Positions 1-8,593 of a stretch of DNA of 64,000 nucleotides are shown one piece after another; the stretch's first letter is position 1, and the number at the start of each line of letters is the position of its first letter. The notes under the pieces are model-generated. The model did not search any database and was not told the origin of the DNA. It was given only the letters and a program-made list of their open reading frames with translations. This stretch comes from an uncultured Pseudorhodobacter sp. (lineage in GTDB: Bacteria > Pseudomonadota > Alphaproteobacteria > Rhodobacterales > Rhodobacteraceae), in assembly GCA_913062925.1 (NCBI GenBank), contig CAJXWJ010000002.1, positions 1 through 64,000 on the forward strand, written 5' to 3'. Both the position numbers and the translations under genes were made by a program.

Positions 1-390
1 GAAAATGGCCGCATAAGTTCTACAGATGCACCCCGTTAAAAAGGGGGAGATTACCATCCGAACAAGCTTACTTTTTATATCAAGATGGAATGCAGACGTT
101 GCATCTGAAGCACTCGTCGAATTTCGCACCCTTTGGATTGTTTCAGCTGAACAGGAAAATCGTCCATATCCAGGGCAAACGGGTCGACGCCCTTCAAAAA
201 TTTCGACCATTTTTTGAATAACAAGCTCATGGACAAATAGGTCACGTGCACTTACCCTCGCAACCCACTCGTATCGAAGTCATTCATCTTCCGATAAGGC
301 ACCAGTAAGCGCGCCTTCTAGGTAAATGTGTAGACCTCGTATTTCATCACACCGTCGCCATGCAGCTTCAAAATATGAAATCGGTGTCAT
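1..390 (-). pseudogene. HEPN (RiboL-PSP-like) ribonuclease-type gene with in-frame stop, 3' end outside window
   Basis: The minus strand from an ATG at 390 reads 36 codons ending ...GALSEDE, then a TGA at 282-280. The same frame stays open to the window edge, starting LRYEWVARVSARDLFVHEL. That second part contains R-D-L-F-V-H, which fits the Rx4-6H motif of HEPN ribonucleases, followed by a helix typical of RiboL-PSP-HEPN proteins (VIQKMVEIFEGRRP). The ATG is 4 nt after the stop of the ParA-like gene, so the two form a tight pair. HEPN proteins in such contexts are often RNases of toxin-antitoxin or defence modules (family knowledge). The stop could be a true inactivating mutation, a recoded codon or a sequence error. 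I cannot see the C-terminus. The base composition is A+T-rich like the ParA gene and unlike the rest of the window. Confidence 0.6.
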
Positions 391-394
391 GAAA

Positions 395-1435
395 TTACGC
401 TGTCAATGCGATAACAGTTCTGGCGCATTGATCAAAGGCAGTGTCAAAAACTACCATACTCGCTTCCGATTGTTCCCACACAGCGCCGCTTTGTTGCACC
501 ATATCCTTCGTGAGCGCATAGACAGGAACTTGGTGCTCTTGTGACAAGGCGATTAGGCTATTGAAGTCCGAAACTTCCATAATCGGAACCCAAGGTTCGG
601 CTTGGGTAATGGCTTTGAATTCAGCAGTATTGAGAATTTCCGCCTCCTCCAAGCTTGGTATCAGTTCTTTCTCGAGTCCAGTGGTTAGTTGATCGATCCA
701 TCGCTGGAAAGCTGAACTGGCTTTTCCACTTCTAGGACGGTATTTTTGAACTACCGCACCGATAAAGGTGGATTGAGGTTTTGGGAAAGGGTAGTCGGCA
801 GTTAAAAGCGCTTCGACCCCATAAGCTGTAATCGCCCAAGATTTCCATCGAGGTAGCGTCCTAGACAATGAAGACAGTGCCATTGAAGAAAAGTAATCCG
901 GATGCAGCGGAACTATAAAATGGTCACTTGTCATCAATAAATTTTGATTGATCGGCCCAAGACTTGGACTCATATCAACCAAGATAAAGTCGGCAGCATA
1001 TTTCGTTGCCGTGGCATCAAGAGCATATCGAATCGATCCTGGTAGGTTTCGAAGTGCAAGCAGAGAGCCGCTTAACTCTTGGGCGATACCTAGGGTCGTC
1101 TCGTACTCCGCCAATCCGATGTGTCCGGGTAGTAAGAAAAGGTTTTCGTTTCCTTTAACTGCCATGCAATCTGCCCCCACGATTTGCCTCGGTTGAGACT
1201 CAAACGCAGGAGCGAGCATGTCCTTCACGTTATTTGGAGGGGACGCCTTATATGAACTCTCTAAGTCGTCGATGCCAGTGTACCCAAGAACCATGCCTGT
1301 CAAATTGCATTGTGGATCGAAGTCAGCGATGATCACTTTCTTTCCTAGCATCGCCAGCTTCCAGCCAAGATTGAAAACAGTGGTAGTCTTGCTTACTCCA
1401 CCCTTGTGATTGAACAGGTTTATTATCTTGACCAT
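395..1435 (-). CDS. ParA/MinD-type P-loop ATPase (AAA family), partner of a HEPN gene
   Basis: A 346-residue protein with a ParA-type deviant Walker A at residues 10-17 (KGGVSKTT), a switch I/Walker A' region (IIADFDPQCNLTG) and a Walker B-like strand (FILVDMSPSLG). The body is longer than a minimal ParA (about 210-260 aa). The start is supported by AGGA about 6 nt upstream of the ATG. ParA proteins dimerise on ATP and position DNA or protein cargo. No ParB gene or obvious parS cluster lies beside it, and the next gene 4 nt downstream is a HEPN-type gene, so a role in plasmid partition is less likely than a paired or defence-type module (inference). G+C is visibly lower than in the genes to its right, suggesting acquisition. 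Confidence 0.8.
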   Translation of the reverse strand: MVKIINLFNHKGGVSKTTTVFNLGWKLAMLGKKVIIADFDPQCNLTGMVLGYTGIDDLESSYKASPPNNVKDMLAPAFESQPRQIVGADCMAVKGNENLFLLPGHIGLAEYETTLGIAQELSGSLLALRNLPGSIRYALDATATKYAADFILVDMSPSLGPINQNLLMTSDHFIVPLHPDYFSSMALSSLSRTLPRWKSWAITAYGVEALLTADYPFPKPQSTFIGAVVQKYRPRSGKASSAFQRWIDQLTTGLEKELIPSLEEAEILNTAEFKAITQAEPWVPIMEVSDFNSLIALSQEHQVPVYALTKDMVQQSGAVWEQSEASMVVFDTAFDQCARTVIALTA

Positions 1436-1824
1436 TTTTGATCCTGTAATTTGTAGAGACTAGGTTGCTCGGCTATGGATTCGGCTAAATTTTTGTTTTA
1501 TTGTTAGGCATAGCAGTGACTTTTTGATACTGAAACCCACGACCTTGCCCGCATAGAACAGGCGAGGCCCTTGCTAAGTCGTAGAATATGCTAACGTATA
1601 TAATCGTGTACTAAATTGCTCTCATATGCAACTGATTTCCCCTTCCCAAAAACCATGTTGTTCATTTCACAATCGCGTTTAATGGCTCCTAAAATGGCTG
1701 CGTTCATCGCAACTCTGTGAAGGGTGCGCACTTGCACCGAACGTCCGCTTTCCGACACCCGATGTCGCGGGCGGCAATGCTTGGGGGCGCGCCGGCCCCA
1801 TGCTGGCGGGAAAGGGAGCGCGCC
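1436..1824. promoter_or_regulatory. Divergent intergenic region between the ParA-like gene and dddP
   Basis: About 390 bp without a supportable gene. It must hold the leftward promoter of the ParA-HEPN pair and the rightward promoter of dddP. Composition changes from A+T-rich near the ParA gene to G+C-rich from about 1700, so an acquisition boundary probably lies here. An open stretch from 1717 in the dddP frame is better read as leader than coding, because the DddP start with its ribosome binding site is at 1825. No tRNA, direct repeat or integrase was found. Confidence 0.4.
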
Positions 1825-3165
1825 ATGACCGATCATTATGCCGACCGCCGCAAGATCGACCCCAGCCGTGGTGCGACGCTGGGCGATGGTTCGCCCAATG
1901 ACAACGACCGTGTCGAAATTGGCCCGACGCAACTGGCCTTTGCCGAATGGGCAAGCGCGGGGCTGACCTTGCCGAATTTGCAGGCGATGCGGCAGTATCG
2001 CTGGGCGCGGCTGACGCAGGCCTTGGTGGATCGTGACATCGGCGGATTGCTGATGTTTGACCCGATGAACATCCGCTATGCCACCGACACCACCAATATG
2101 CAGCTTTGGAACAGCCATAACCCGTTTCGCGCCTGCCTGCTGTGTGCCGACGGCCATATGGTGATGTGGGAATATAAGAACGCGCCTTTCCTTGTGGGGT
2201 TTAACCCTTTGGTGGCCGAGTTGCGCGCGGGGGCATCGTTCTTTTATTCGATCACCGGCGATAAGGGTGATGCTGCGGCGGGCAGCTTTGCCGCACAGGT
2301 CGATGAGGTAATGCGCGCCCATGCGGGCCAAAACCGCAGGCTGGCGGTGGATAAGATTATGGTTGCCGGTCTGCGCGCGCTGGAACGCCAAGGCTTTCAG
2401 GTCGAGGAAGGCGAAGAGATCACCGAACACACCCGCGCGATCAAGGGCGCAGATGAGATTTTGGCGATGCGCTGCGCTCATCACGCCTGCGAAAGCGCGA
2501 TTGCCGAGATGGAGGCTTTTACCCGCGCCAAGGTTCCGCTGGGTGGGGTGTCAGAGGATGCAATCTGGGCCGAGCTGCACGCAGGCAATATCCGGCGCGG
2601 CGGCGAATGGATCGAGACGCGGCTTTTGGCCTCGGGTCCGCGCACCAATCCTTGGTTTCAGGAATGCGGCCCGCGTTTGGTGCAAAACAACGAGATTGTC
2701 GCCTTTGATACCGATCTGATCGGCGCTTATGGCATCTGTATCGACATCAGCCGCACCTGGTGGGTGGGCGAGCGCGCGCCAACTTCTGCGATGATCTCTG
2801 CCTTTGGCCACGCCCGCGATCATATCAACGACCACCAAGCGCGGCTGAAACCGGGTGTTTCGATCCGCGAGCTGGTGATGGGCGGGCATCAGCTTGACGC
2901 CCAATACTGGAAACAGAAATACTCCTGCAAAATGCACGGCGTCGGGCTGTGCGATGAATGGCCCTATGTCGCCTACCCTGACGGTTATGTCGAAGGCTCT
3001 TTTGATTATGTGCTGCAACCGGGCATGACGCTTTGTGTCGAGGCGCTGGTCTCGCCCGAGGGGGGAGATTTTTCGATCAAGATCGAGGATCAGGTGCTGA
3101 TCACCGAAACCGGCTGCGAAAACCTGACCCGCTATCCCTTTGACCCGCGCTTGCAGGGGCTGTAG
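1825..3165 (+). CDS. dddP: DMSP lyase DddP (M24 peptidase fold)
   Basis: The 446-aa product cleaves dimethylsulfoniopropionate to dimethyl sulfide and acrylate in the cytoplasm. It keeps every landmark of characterised roseobacter DddP at identical numbering: metal ligands D295, D297, D307, H371, E406 and E421, the proposed catalytic D377, and W95 and Y366 of the substrate pocket. The N-terminus (MTDHYADRRKIDPSRGATLG) also matches the family. The start at 1825 was chosen over an upstream ATG at 1717 because a GGAAAGGGAG site precedes it and it gives the normal length. The gene stands alone in its transcript; a DUF1684 gene converges on it and a peptide-type ABC transporter follows. No BCCT-type DMSP importer is nearby. 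General M24 dipeptidase is unlikely given the exact residue match. Confidence 0.95.
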   Translation: MTDHYADRRKIDPSRGATLGDGSPNDNDRVEIGPTQLAFAEWASAGLTLPNLQAMRQYRWARLTQALVDRDIGGLLMFDPMNIRYATDTTNMQLWNSHNPFRACLLCADGHMVMWEYKNAPFLVGFNPLVAELRAGASFFYSITGDKGDAAAGSFAAQVDEVMRAHAGQNRRLAVDKIMVAGLRALERQGFQVEEGEEITEHTRAIKGADEILAMRCAHHACESAIAEMEAFTRAKVPLGGVSEDAIWAELHAGNIRRGGEWIETRLLASGPRTNPWFQECGPRLVQNNEIVAFDTDLIGAYGICIDISRTWWVGERAPTSAMISAFGHARDHINDHQARLKPGVSIRELVMGGHQLDAQYWKQKYSCKMHGVGLCDEWPYVAYPDGYVEGSFDYVLQPGMTLCVEALVSPEGGDFSIKIEDQVLITETGCENLTRYPFDPRLQGL

Positions 3166-3175
3166 CGCTTAGGGT

Positions 3176-3931
3176 TCAAAACCGCTCACCCGCCTCGATG
3201 CGAAACGGCAAGATGTTCTCGCGCGGCGGCAGCGGGCAGATCGCGAAATCGGTGAAAGAACAGGGCGGATGAAAGGCGCGGTTGAAATCCAGCGTGATTG
3301 CGCCCTGCGTGATCTCTTCTCCGATCAAAAAGCGCGAGGCGGCATAGGTCTCGGTGCCGCTGGTCTGATCGCGGATCACAAACATCGGCTTGTCGCCCTT
3401 CCAATGGGTGGCAAGCAGGGTGACAGGCTGGCCAAGATGCTGAAAGGCGGCAAAATGGGTCAGCTGCACCTCGGTCTCCGAACCACCTTTCTGGCCGATG
3501 GATTTGGTCTGCGGCTGCGGCAATGCTTGCCAGTCCGCACGAATAACCCACTCGGGCCGATAGGGGAAATACTGCAAATTGGCATGGCGTGGCAGCCGCA
3601 AATCGCGCAGCCGCAGCGCAGTTTGCGCCCCTACGACATGCAGTTCCAGCAAAAACGGCGCGACCCGTAGCTGCGCAAATCCCCCGGCCGAGGCCGCAAA
3701 ATCAAGCCTTGTGCCATCGGGCAGCGTAAAGCTTTGCGCCGCGGCATCAATCACGCCCAGAACCTTGGGGCCGGTTGCGATCACCACGCCATTTTGCGCG
3801 CCAGACCCGACGCTTTGCGGGCCTGGCGGGATCTCGACGCGATCACACAGATTAAGCCAGCCGTCTTCGGCCGTCAGCGCGCGCAGTCGGTCGGCTTTCC
3901 ACGCGGTCAGCGCCATTGGGTCGGGGGTCAT
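3176..3931 (-). CDS. DUF1684 family protein
   Basis: A 251-aa protein with the C-terminal signature of DUF1684 (N-R-A-F-H-P-P-C-S-F-T, then C-P-L-P-P-R-E-N and I-E-A-G-E). The family has no established biochemical function. I see no signal peptide or membrane helix, so it is probably cytoplasmic. The start at 3931 is preceded by GGAG and gives the normal family length; upstream in-frame starts would add a low-complexity extension. It converges on dddP with a 10-bp gap and is divergent from the ABC transporter operon beginning at 4146. Any link to DMSP or peptide uptake is only positional. Confidence 0.8.
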   Translation of the reverse strand: MTPDPMALTAWKADRLRALTAEDGWLNLCDRVEIPPGPQSVGSGAQNGVVIATGPKVLGVIDAAAQSFTLPDGTRLDFAASAGGFAQLRVAPFLLELHVVGAQTALRLRDLRLPRHANLQYFPYRPEWVIRADWQALPQPQTKSIGQKGGSETEVQLTHFAAFQHLGQPVTLLATHWKGDKPMFVIRDQTSGTETYAASRFLIGEEITQGAITLDFNRAFHPPCSFTDFAICPLPPRENILPFRIEAGERF

Positions 3932-4145
3932 CGCGCACTCCGCTGCGGGTAGGGGACGGGGCTTTTGCGGCAAGGCCGCCACCGCTGCTCTATCGTTAGG
4001 CAGCACCCGCCCCTGCGTCAAGCCTGCCCGCGCGCCCAGCGAAAGCACTTGTTGACATGCCACCTTAAAAATTGCCCAATCGGTAAAAATCAGAGTCTGT
4101 CTTCAGGACCATAGCAAAAACATACCAACAACGAGGGAGTTTAGA

Positions 4146-5747
4146 ATGCTGTTTGACCCGACCATTCGTCGCGCTGGGGCGCTTGTCGTTGCGGCTTTGA
4201 TGCTGGGGGCTGCGCCTTCGGCACTGTTTGCCGCCACACCCGCCGACACTTTGGTGATCGCAGATGCGATTGACGACATCGTAAGCCTTGATCCGCATGA
4301 GGCCTATGAGTTTTCTGGCCTTGATGTAATCAACAACACCTATGACGGCCTGATCGAGCTGGACCCGACCAAACCGGGCGAACTGGTGGCAGGTCTTGCC
4401 GAAAGCTGGTCGGTGGCCGATGACGGCTTGACCTATAGCTTTAAAATGAAAGCGGGGCTGACCTTCTCTTCGGGCAATCCGGTGCGGGCACAGGATGCGG
4501 CCTACTCCTTGCAGCGCGCGGTCAAGCTGGACAAATCGCCTGCCTTCATCTTGAACCAGTTTGGCTGGACCAAAGACACCGTCGACAGCATGATCACCGC
4601 CGATGGCGACACGGTGACGATCAAGGTCGATAAGCCTTTCGCGCCAACCTTCCTGTACAACTGTCTGACGGCAGGCGTGGCCTCGATTGTCGATGAAGAG
4701 ACTGTCAAATCGCATGAGGTCGACGGCGATCTGGGCACCGAATGGCTCAAGTCCAATTCGGCCGGCACCGGCGCCTATGTGCTGAAATCTTTCAAGCCGA
4801 ATGAGGGCTATGTGCTGGAGGCGCGCAGCGGCTATTGGCGCGGGGATGCCAAGCTGAAGCGTGTGTTCATGCAGCATATCCCCGAAGCCGCGACCCAGCG
4901 TTTGCAGCTTGAAAAAGGCGATATCGACATCGCGCGCGAACTGACGCCCACCGATATCGAAGGCATGGCGGGCAATGCCGATATTACAGTGCAGCAAGAT
5001 GTCGGCGGCCAGATTTTTTATCTTGCCTTCAACCAAAAGGACGAACGCTTTAAGAACGAACACTTCCTGAACGCGATGCGCTGGGCGGTGGATTATCAAG
5101 GCATGGTTGATACCTTCTTGAAGGGCACCGAGGTCGTGCATCAATCGTTCTTGCCAAGCGGCTATCTGGGTGCGCTGACCGACACGCCCTATAGTCTTGA
5201 CGTCGAGAAGGCCAAGGCCGAACTGGCAGCCTCTGGCATCACCGACACCACCATCAAACTCTCGGTGCGCAATGCCGCAGACCGCATGGATATGGCGCAG
5301 TCCATCCAGAACACTTTTGGTCAGATCGGCATCACGGTCGAGCTGAACGTTGGCGAAGGCGCTGAACAGCTGAAGGAATATCGGGCGCGCCAACATCAGG
5401 CGACGCTGCAAAGCTGGGGGCCGGATTATCCTGATCCGAACACCAACTCTTCGACCTTTGCCGAAAATCCCGACAATTCTGACGAGGGTAAGAACACCGG
5501 CTATCTGGCTTGGCGCAATGCCTATGATCCGGGCGCAATGACGGCGCTCTCGCAAGCGGCGGTCTTGGAAAAAGACCCAGCCAAGCGGGTGGCGATGTAT
5601 GAAGAGCTGCAAAAGACATCGCGCGAAACCTCGCCGTTTATCGTGATGTTCCAGATCGGCTATCAGACTGGCATGCGCGCGACAGTCAAAGACTTCTACA
5701 CCGGTGGAGCGACCGATTCCGTCGCCTATTGGCTGGTGTCGAAATAA
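4146..5747 (+). CDS. Peptide/nickel-type ABC transporter substrate-binding protein (SBP_bac_5)
   Basis: A 533-aa periplasmic protein with an N-terminal signal peptide (Arg-Arg followed by a hydrophobic stretch ending near ALFA-ATPAD) and the family-5 binding-protein fold: an NNTYDGLIELDP-type segment, LAESWSVADDGLTYSFKMK, and a C-terminal region typical of DppA/OppA. It delivers a peptide or peptide-like solute to the permeases encoded next. It is the first gene of a five-gene operon (binding protein, two permeases, two ATPases). A strong hairpin after its stop probably limits read-through, which fits the usual excess of binding protein. The ligand cannot be read from the sequence. Being 1 kb from dddP, uptake of an organosulfur compound is a possibility but not supported. 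Confidence 0.88.
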   Translation: MLFDPTIRRAGALVVAALMLGAAPSALFAATPADTLVIADAIDDIVSLDPHEAYEFSGLDVINNTYDGLIELDPTKPGELVAGLAESWSVADDGLTYSFKMKAGLTFSSGNPVRAQDAAYSLQRAVKLDKSPAFILNQFGWTKDTVDSMITADGDTVTIKVDKPFAPTFLYNCLTAGVASIVDEETVKSHEVDGDLGTEWLKSNSAGTGAYVLKSFKPNEGYVLEARSGYWRGDAKLKRVFMQHIPEAATQRLQLEKGDIDIARELTPTDIEGMAGNADITVQQDVGGQIFYLAFNQKDERFKNEHFLNAMRWAVDYQGMVDTFLKGTEVVHQSFLPSGYLGALTDTPYSLDVEKAKAELAASGITDTTIKLSVRNAADRMDMAQSIQNTFGQIGITVELNVGEGAEQLKEYRARQHQATLQSWGPDYPDPNTNSSTFAENPDNSDEGKNTGYLAWRNAYDPGAMTALSQAAVLEKDPAKRVAMYEELQKTSRETSPFIVMFQIGYQTGMRATVKDFYTGGATDSVAYWLVSK

Positions 5748-5754
5748 GAAATCC

Positions 5755-5790
5755 GCGCGCGCAAACTCCGCTTTGCGCGCGCCTTTTTTA
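5755..5790 (+). terminator. Intrinsic terminator/attenuator after the binding-protein gene
   Basis: A perfect 11-bp inverted repeat, GCGCGCGCAAA at 5755-5765 and TTTGCGCGCGC at 5772-5782, with a 6-nt loop, is followed by C and a run of seven T. It lies between the binding-protein gene and the first permease of the same operon. Partial termination here would raise the ratio of binding protein to membrane components. Confidence 0.85.
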
Positions 5791-5798
5791 TAAAAACA

Positions 5799-6863
5799 AT
5801 GACAGAGTATTCATCGCCCCTCCCCCGCTCGCCCCTGCTCTCGGTTCTGCGCCAGATCGGCAATACGGCTGTGACGCTTTTGGTGACCTTTATCGGCCTT
5901 TTGGCCGTGACCTTCATCATCAGCCGTGTCGTGCCGATTGATCCTGTGACCTCGATTTTGGGCGAGCGCGCCACCAATGCGCAGATCGAGCAAACCCGCG
6001 AGGCTTTGGGGCTGAACGATCCGCTATGGCAGCAATTTGCGATCTATCTGGGCGATACGCTGACGGGCGATCTGGGCACCTCGATCCGCACCCGAGAACC
6101 CGTGCTGCAAGAGGTAGCGCGCCGCTTTCCCGCCACGCTTGAGCTGGCGACTTTGGCGACGGTTTTGGGGGTTTTGCTGGGCGTGCCCGCAGGGGTGATT
6201 GCAGCGACCAAACCGGGAAGCTGGTTTGACCAGATCACCCGCCTGATCGGGCTGATGGGCTATTCGATGCCGATCTTCTGGCTGGGGCTGATGGGGCTTT
6301 TGCTGTTTTACGGCCATCTGGGCTGGGTTGGCGGTCCGGGGCGGCTGGATGCGGTCTATCAGATGAGTTACGATTTCGACATCACCCCCTATAGCGGCAT
6401 GATATTGCTAGACACAGCCTTGAACGGGCGCTGGGATATGTTCGCCAATGCCTTTTCGCATATCATCCTGCCAGCGGGGCTGCTGGCCTATATCTCGATG
6501 GCCTATATCTCGCGGATGACGCGCAGCTTTATGATGAACGAATTGGGACAGGAATATATCACCACCGCACGGGTCAAAGGTATGCCCGAGTATCGGGTGA
6601 TCTGGGTGCATGCCCTGAAAAACGTCATGGTGCCGCTGATCACAGTGGTAGCGCTGTCTTATGCCTATCTGCTGGAAGGCGCTGTGTTGACCGAGACCAT
6701 CTTTGCTTGGCCCGGCCTTGGCAGCTATATCACCGATGCGCTGATGGTGGCCGATATGCCCGCAGTTCTGGGCGGCACCGTGGTGGTGGGGGCGGCCTAT
6801 ATCGGGCTGAACATGCTGTCAGACCTGCTGTACCGGCTGGTTGACCCAAGGGCGCGGGCATGA
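5799..6863 (+). CDS. Peptide-type ABC transporter permease (DppB/OppB family)
   Basis: A 354-aa integral membrane protein with an N-terminal helix (TLLVTFIGLLAVTFIISRVVPI), the DppB-type sequence after it (DPVTSILGERATNAQIEQTR), and the EAA loop near the C-terminal third (MTRSFMMNELGQEYITTARVKG) that contacts the ATPases. It pairs with the next permease to form the translocation channel in the inner membrane. The next gene overlaps its stop by ATGA, showing translational coupling. The substrate is unknown. Confidence 0.9.
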   Translation: MTEYSSPLPRSPLLSVLRQIGNTAVTLLVTFIGLLAVTFIISRVVPIDPVTSILGERATNAQIEQTREALGLNDPLWQQFAIYLGDTLTGDLGTSIRTREPVLQEVARRFPATLELATLATVLGVLLGVPAGVIAATKPGSWFDQITRLIGLMGYSMPIFWLGLMGLLLFYGHLGWVGGPGRLDAVYQMSYDFDITPYSGMILLDTALNGRWDMFANAFSHIILPAGLLAYISMAYISRMTRSFMMNELGQEYITTARVKGMPEYRVIWVHALKNVMVPLITVVALSYAYLLEGAVLTETIFAWPGLGSYITDALMVADMPAVLGGTVVVGAAYIGLNMLSDLLYRLVDPRARA

Positions 6864-7765
6864 GCGGGCTGATCACATGGCTGCGCGATCCCAATCCCGC
6901 TTCGCGGATGCAATCGCGGCTGGGGCAAAGCTATCTGAACTGGCTGCGCCTGCGCCGCAATCCGCTGGCGATGATTGGGCTTTGCATTACTTTGGTGCTG
7001 CTGTTTGCGGCACTGTTTGCGCCGCTGCTGGCCCCGCATGATCCGATCACCCAAGACCTTGGCCGCAGACTGCTGCCGCCGCTGACTGCCGGAAACCTGC
7101 TGGGCACTGATGACTTTGGCCGCGATATCTTATCGCGCATCCTCTATGGCTCGCGCACCACGCTTTATATCGTGCTGCTGGTGATCCTGACTGCGCCGGT
7201 GGCGGGGCTGATCATTGGCACGGTTGCAGGCTATTTCGGCGGCTGGACCGACATTGCCTTGATGCGGCTGACCGATATCTTTCTGGCCTTCCCAAAGCTG
7301 ATCCTCGCGCTTGCGCTGGTGGCGGTGCTGGGGCCCGGCATCGAAAACGCAGTGCTGGCGATTGCACTGACGGCTTGGCCGCCCTATGCCCGCGTCGCCC
7401 GCGCCGAGACGCTGACCGTGCGCAGCTCGGATTACATCGCCGCCGTCAAGCTACAAGGCGCAGGCCCGATCCGGGTGATCTGGGGCCATATCATCCCGAT
7501 GTGCCTGCCATCAGTGATCATCCGCGTCACCTTGGATATGGCCGGAGTGATCCTGACGGCTGCGGGCTTGGGATTTCTGGGGCTGGGCGTGCAACCACCG
7601 CTGCCCGAATGGGGCCTGATGATCTCGGCGGGGCGCAAATATCTGTTCGAGCAATGGTGGGTCGCCACCATGCCCGGCCTTGCAATCTTTATCGTCTCCT
7701 TGGGCTTCAACCTGCTGGGCGACGGCCTGCGCGATGTCCTTGACCCCAAGAGTACCAGCAAATGA
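6860..7765 (+). CDS. Peptide-type ABC transporter permease (DppC/OppC family)
   Basis: A 301-aa membrane protein with the OppC N-terminal domain (RRNPLAMIGLCITLVLLFAALFAPLLAPHDP) and the LLGTDDFGRDILSRILYGSRT signature typical of DppC/OppC, followed by transmembrane helices and the EAA loop (ARAETLTVRSSDYIAAVKLQG). It forms the second half of the channel with the preceding permease. It overlaps both neighbours by 4 nt (ATGA). Confidence 0.9.
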   Translation: MSGLITWLRDPNPASRMQSRLGQSYLNWLRLRRNPLAMIGLCITLVLLFAALFAPLLAPHDPITQDLGRRLLPPLTAGNLLGTDDFGRDILSRILYGSRTTLYIVLLVILTAPVAGLIIGTVAGYFGGWTDIALMRLTDIFLAFPKLILALALVAVLGPGIENAVLAIALTAWPPYARVARAETLTVRSSDYIAAVKLQGAGPIRVIWGHIIPMCLPSVIIRVTLDMAGVILTAAGLGFLGLGVQPPLPEWGLMISAGRKYLFEQWWVATMPGLAIFIVSLGFNLLGDGLRDVLDPKSTSK

Positions 7766-8592
7766 GCCTTCTTAGCGTGAAAAACCTGCGCGTAAGCTTT
7801 GACACCGAGACTGGGCGTGTCGATGCGGTGCGCGGCGTCTCTTTCAGTTTGGGGCGTGAACGGCTTGGCATTGTTGGCGAATCCGGCTCGGGCAAGACCA
7901 TGACCGGCCGCGCCCTGCTGCGTCTGATCCGCCCGCCGGGGCAGATTGCGGCTGATGAGATGCGCTTTGACGGCATTGACCTGCTGCAAGCCTCGGAAAA
8001 GACCATGCGCAGCCTGCGCGGCCCGCGCATTTCCATGGTGATGCAAGACCCGAAATACTCGCTTAACCCAGTGATGCGGGTCGGCGCACAGCTGACCGAA
8101 GGCCTGCGGCTGCGCGACAGGCTGTCCAAACCCGCCGCCTACGCCAAGGCGCTAGAGGCCCTGATCGCGGTGCAAATCCGCGACCCCGAGCGCGTGATGC
8201 AGGCCTATCCGCATGAACTGTCCGGTGGCATGGGCCAGCGCGTGATGATCGCGATGATGCTGATCCCCAATCCAGATTTGCTGATCGCAGACGAACCTAC
8301 CTCCGCACTCGATGTCACCGTACAGGCAGAGGTGCTCAAGATCCTTGATGATCTGGTCCGCGCCCGTGGCATGGGGCTGATCTTTATCAGCCACGATCTG
8401 CGCCTTGTCGCGCGGTTTTGTGATCGGGTGCTGGTGATGTACAAAGGCAAGATCGTCGAAGAGCTGGCAGCAAAAGACCTGCTGCAAGCCAAACACCCCT
8501 ATACCCAAGGCCTGCTGAACTGCCTGCCCCGCATTGGTGGGCCGCGCAGCATGCTTCCCAGCCTTGAACGCGATGCATCATGGGCGGGCTAA
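7762..8592 (+). CDS. Peptide-type ABC transporter ATPase (DppD/OppD family)
   Basis: A 276-aa nucleotide-binding subunit. Walker A is GESGSGKT, the signature is LSGGMGQR, Walker B is LLIADEPTSALD, and the H-loop is ISHDLRLVARFCDRVLVMYKGK. The C-terminal oligopeptide/dipeptide tail (HPYTQGLLNCLPRI) is present but short; the Fe-S cysteines of some DppD proteins are not evident. It sits on the cytoplasmic face and powers import together with the next ATPase. Confidence 0.9.
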   Translation: MSLLSVKNLRVSFDTETGRVDAVRGVSFSLGRERLGIVGESGSGKTMTGRALLRLIRPPGQIAADEMRFDGIDLLQASEKTMRSLRGPRISMVMQDPKYSLNPVMRVGAQLTEGLRLRDRLSKPAAYAKALEALIAVQIRDPERVMQAYPHELSGGMGQRVMIAMMLIPNPDLLIADEPTSALDVTVQAEVLKILDDLVRARGMGLIFISHDLRLVARFCDRVLVMYKGKIVEELAAKDLLQAKHPYTQGLLNCLPRIGGPRSMLPSLERDASWAG

Positions 8593-8593
8593 A

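Noticed and set aside
26-217. Short plus-strand frame of 63 codons at the left edge
   Set aside because: It is antisense to the HEPN-like frame, which shows a recognisable motif and operon spacing; no ribosome site.
4065-5612. A 515-codon open frame on the minus strand
   Set aside because: It is antisense to the intact binding-protein gene, has no family features, and reads as low-complexity Arg/His-rich sequence typical of a shadow in G+C-rich DNA.
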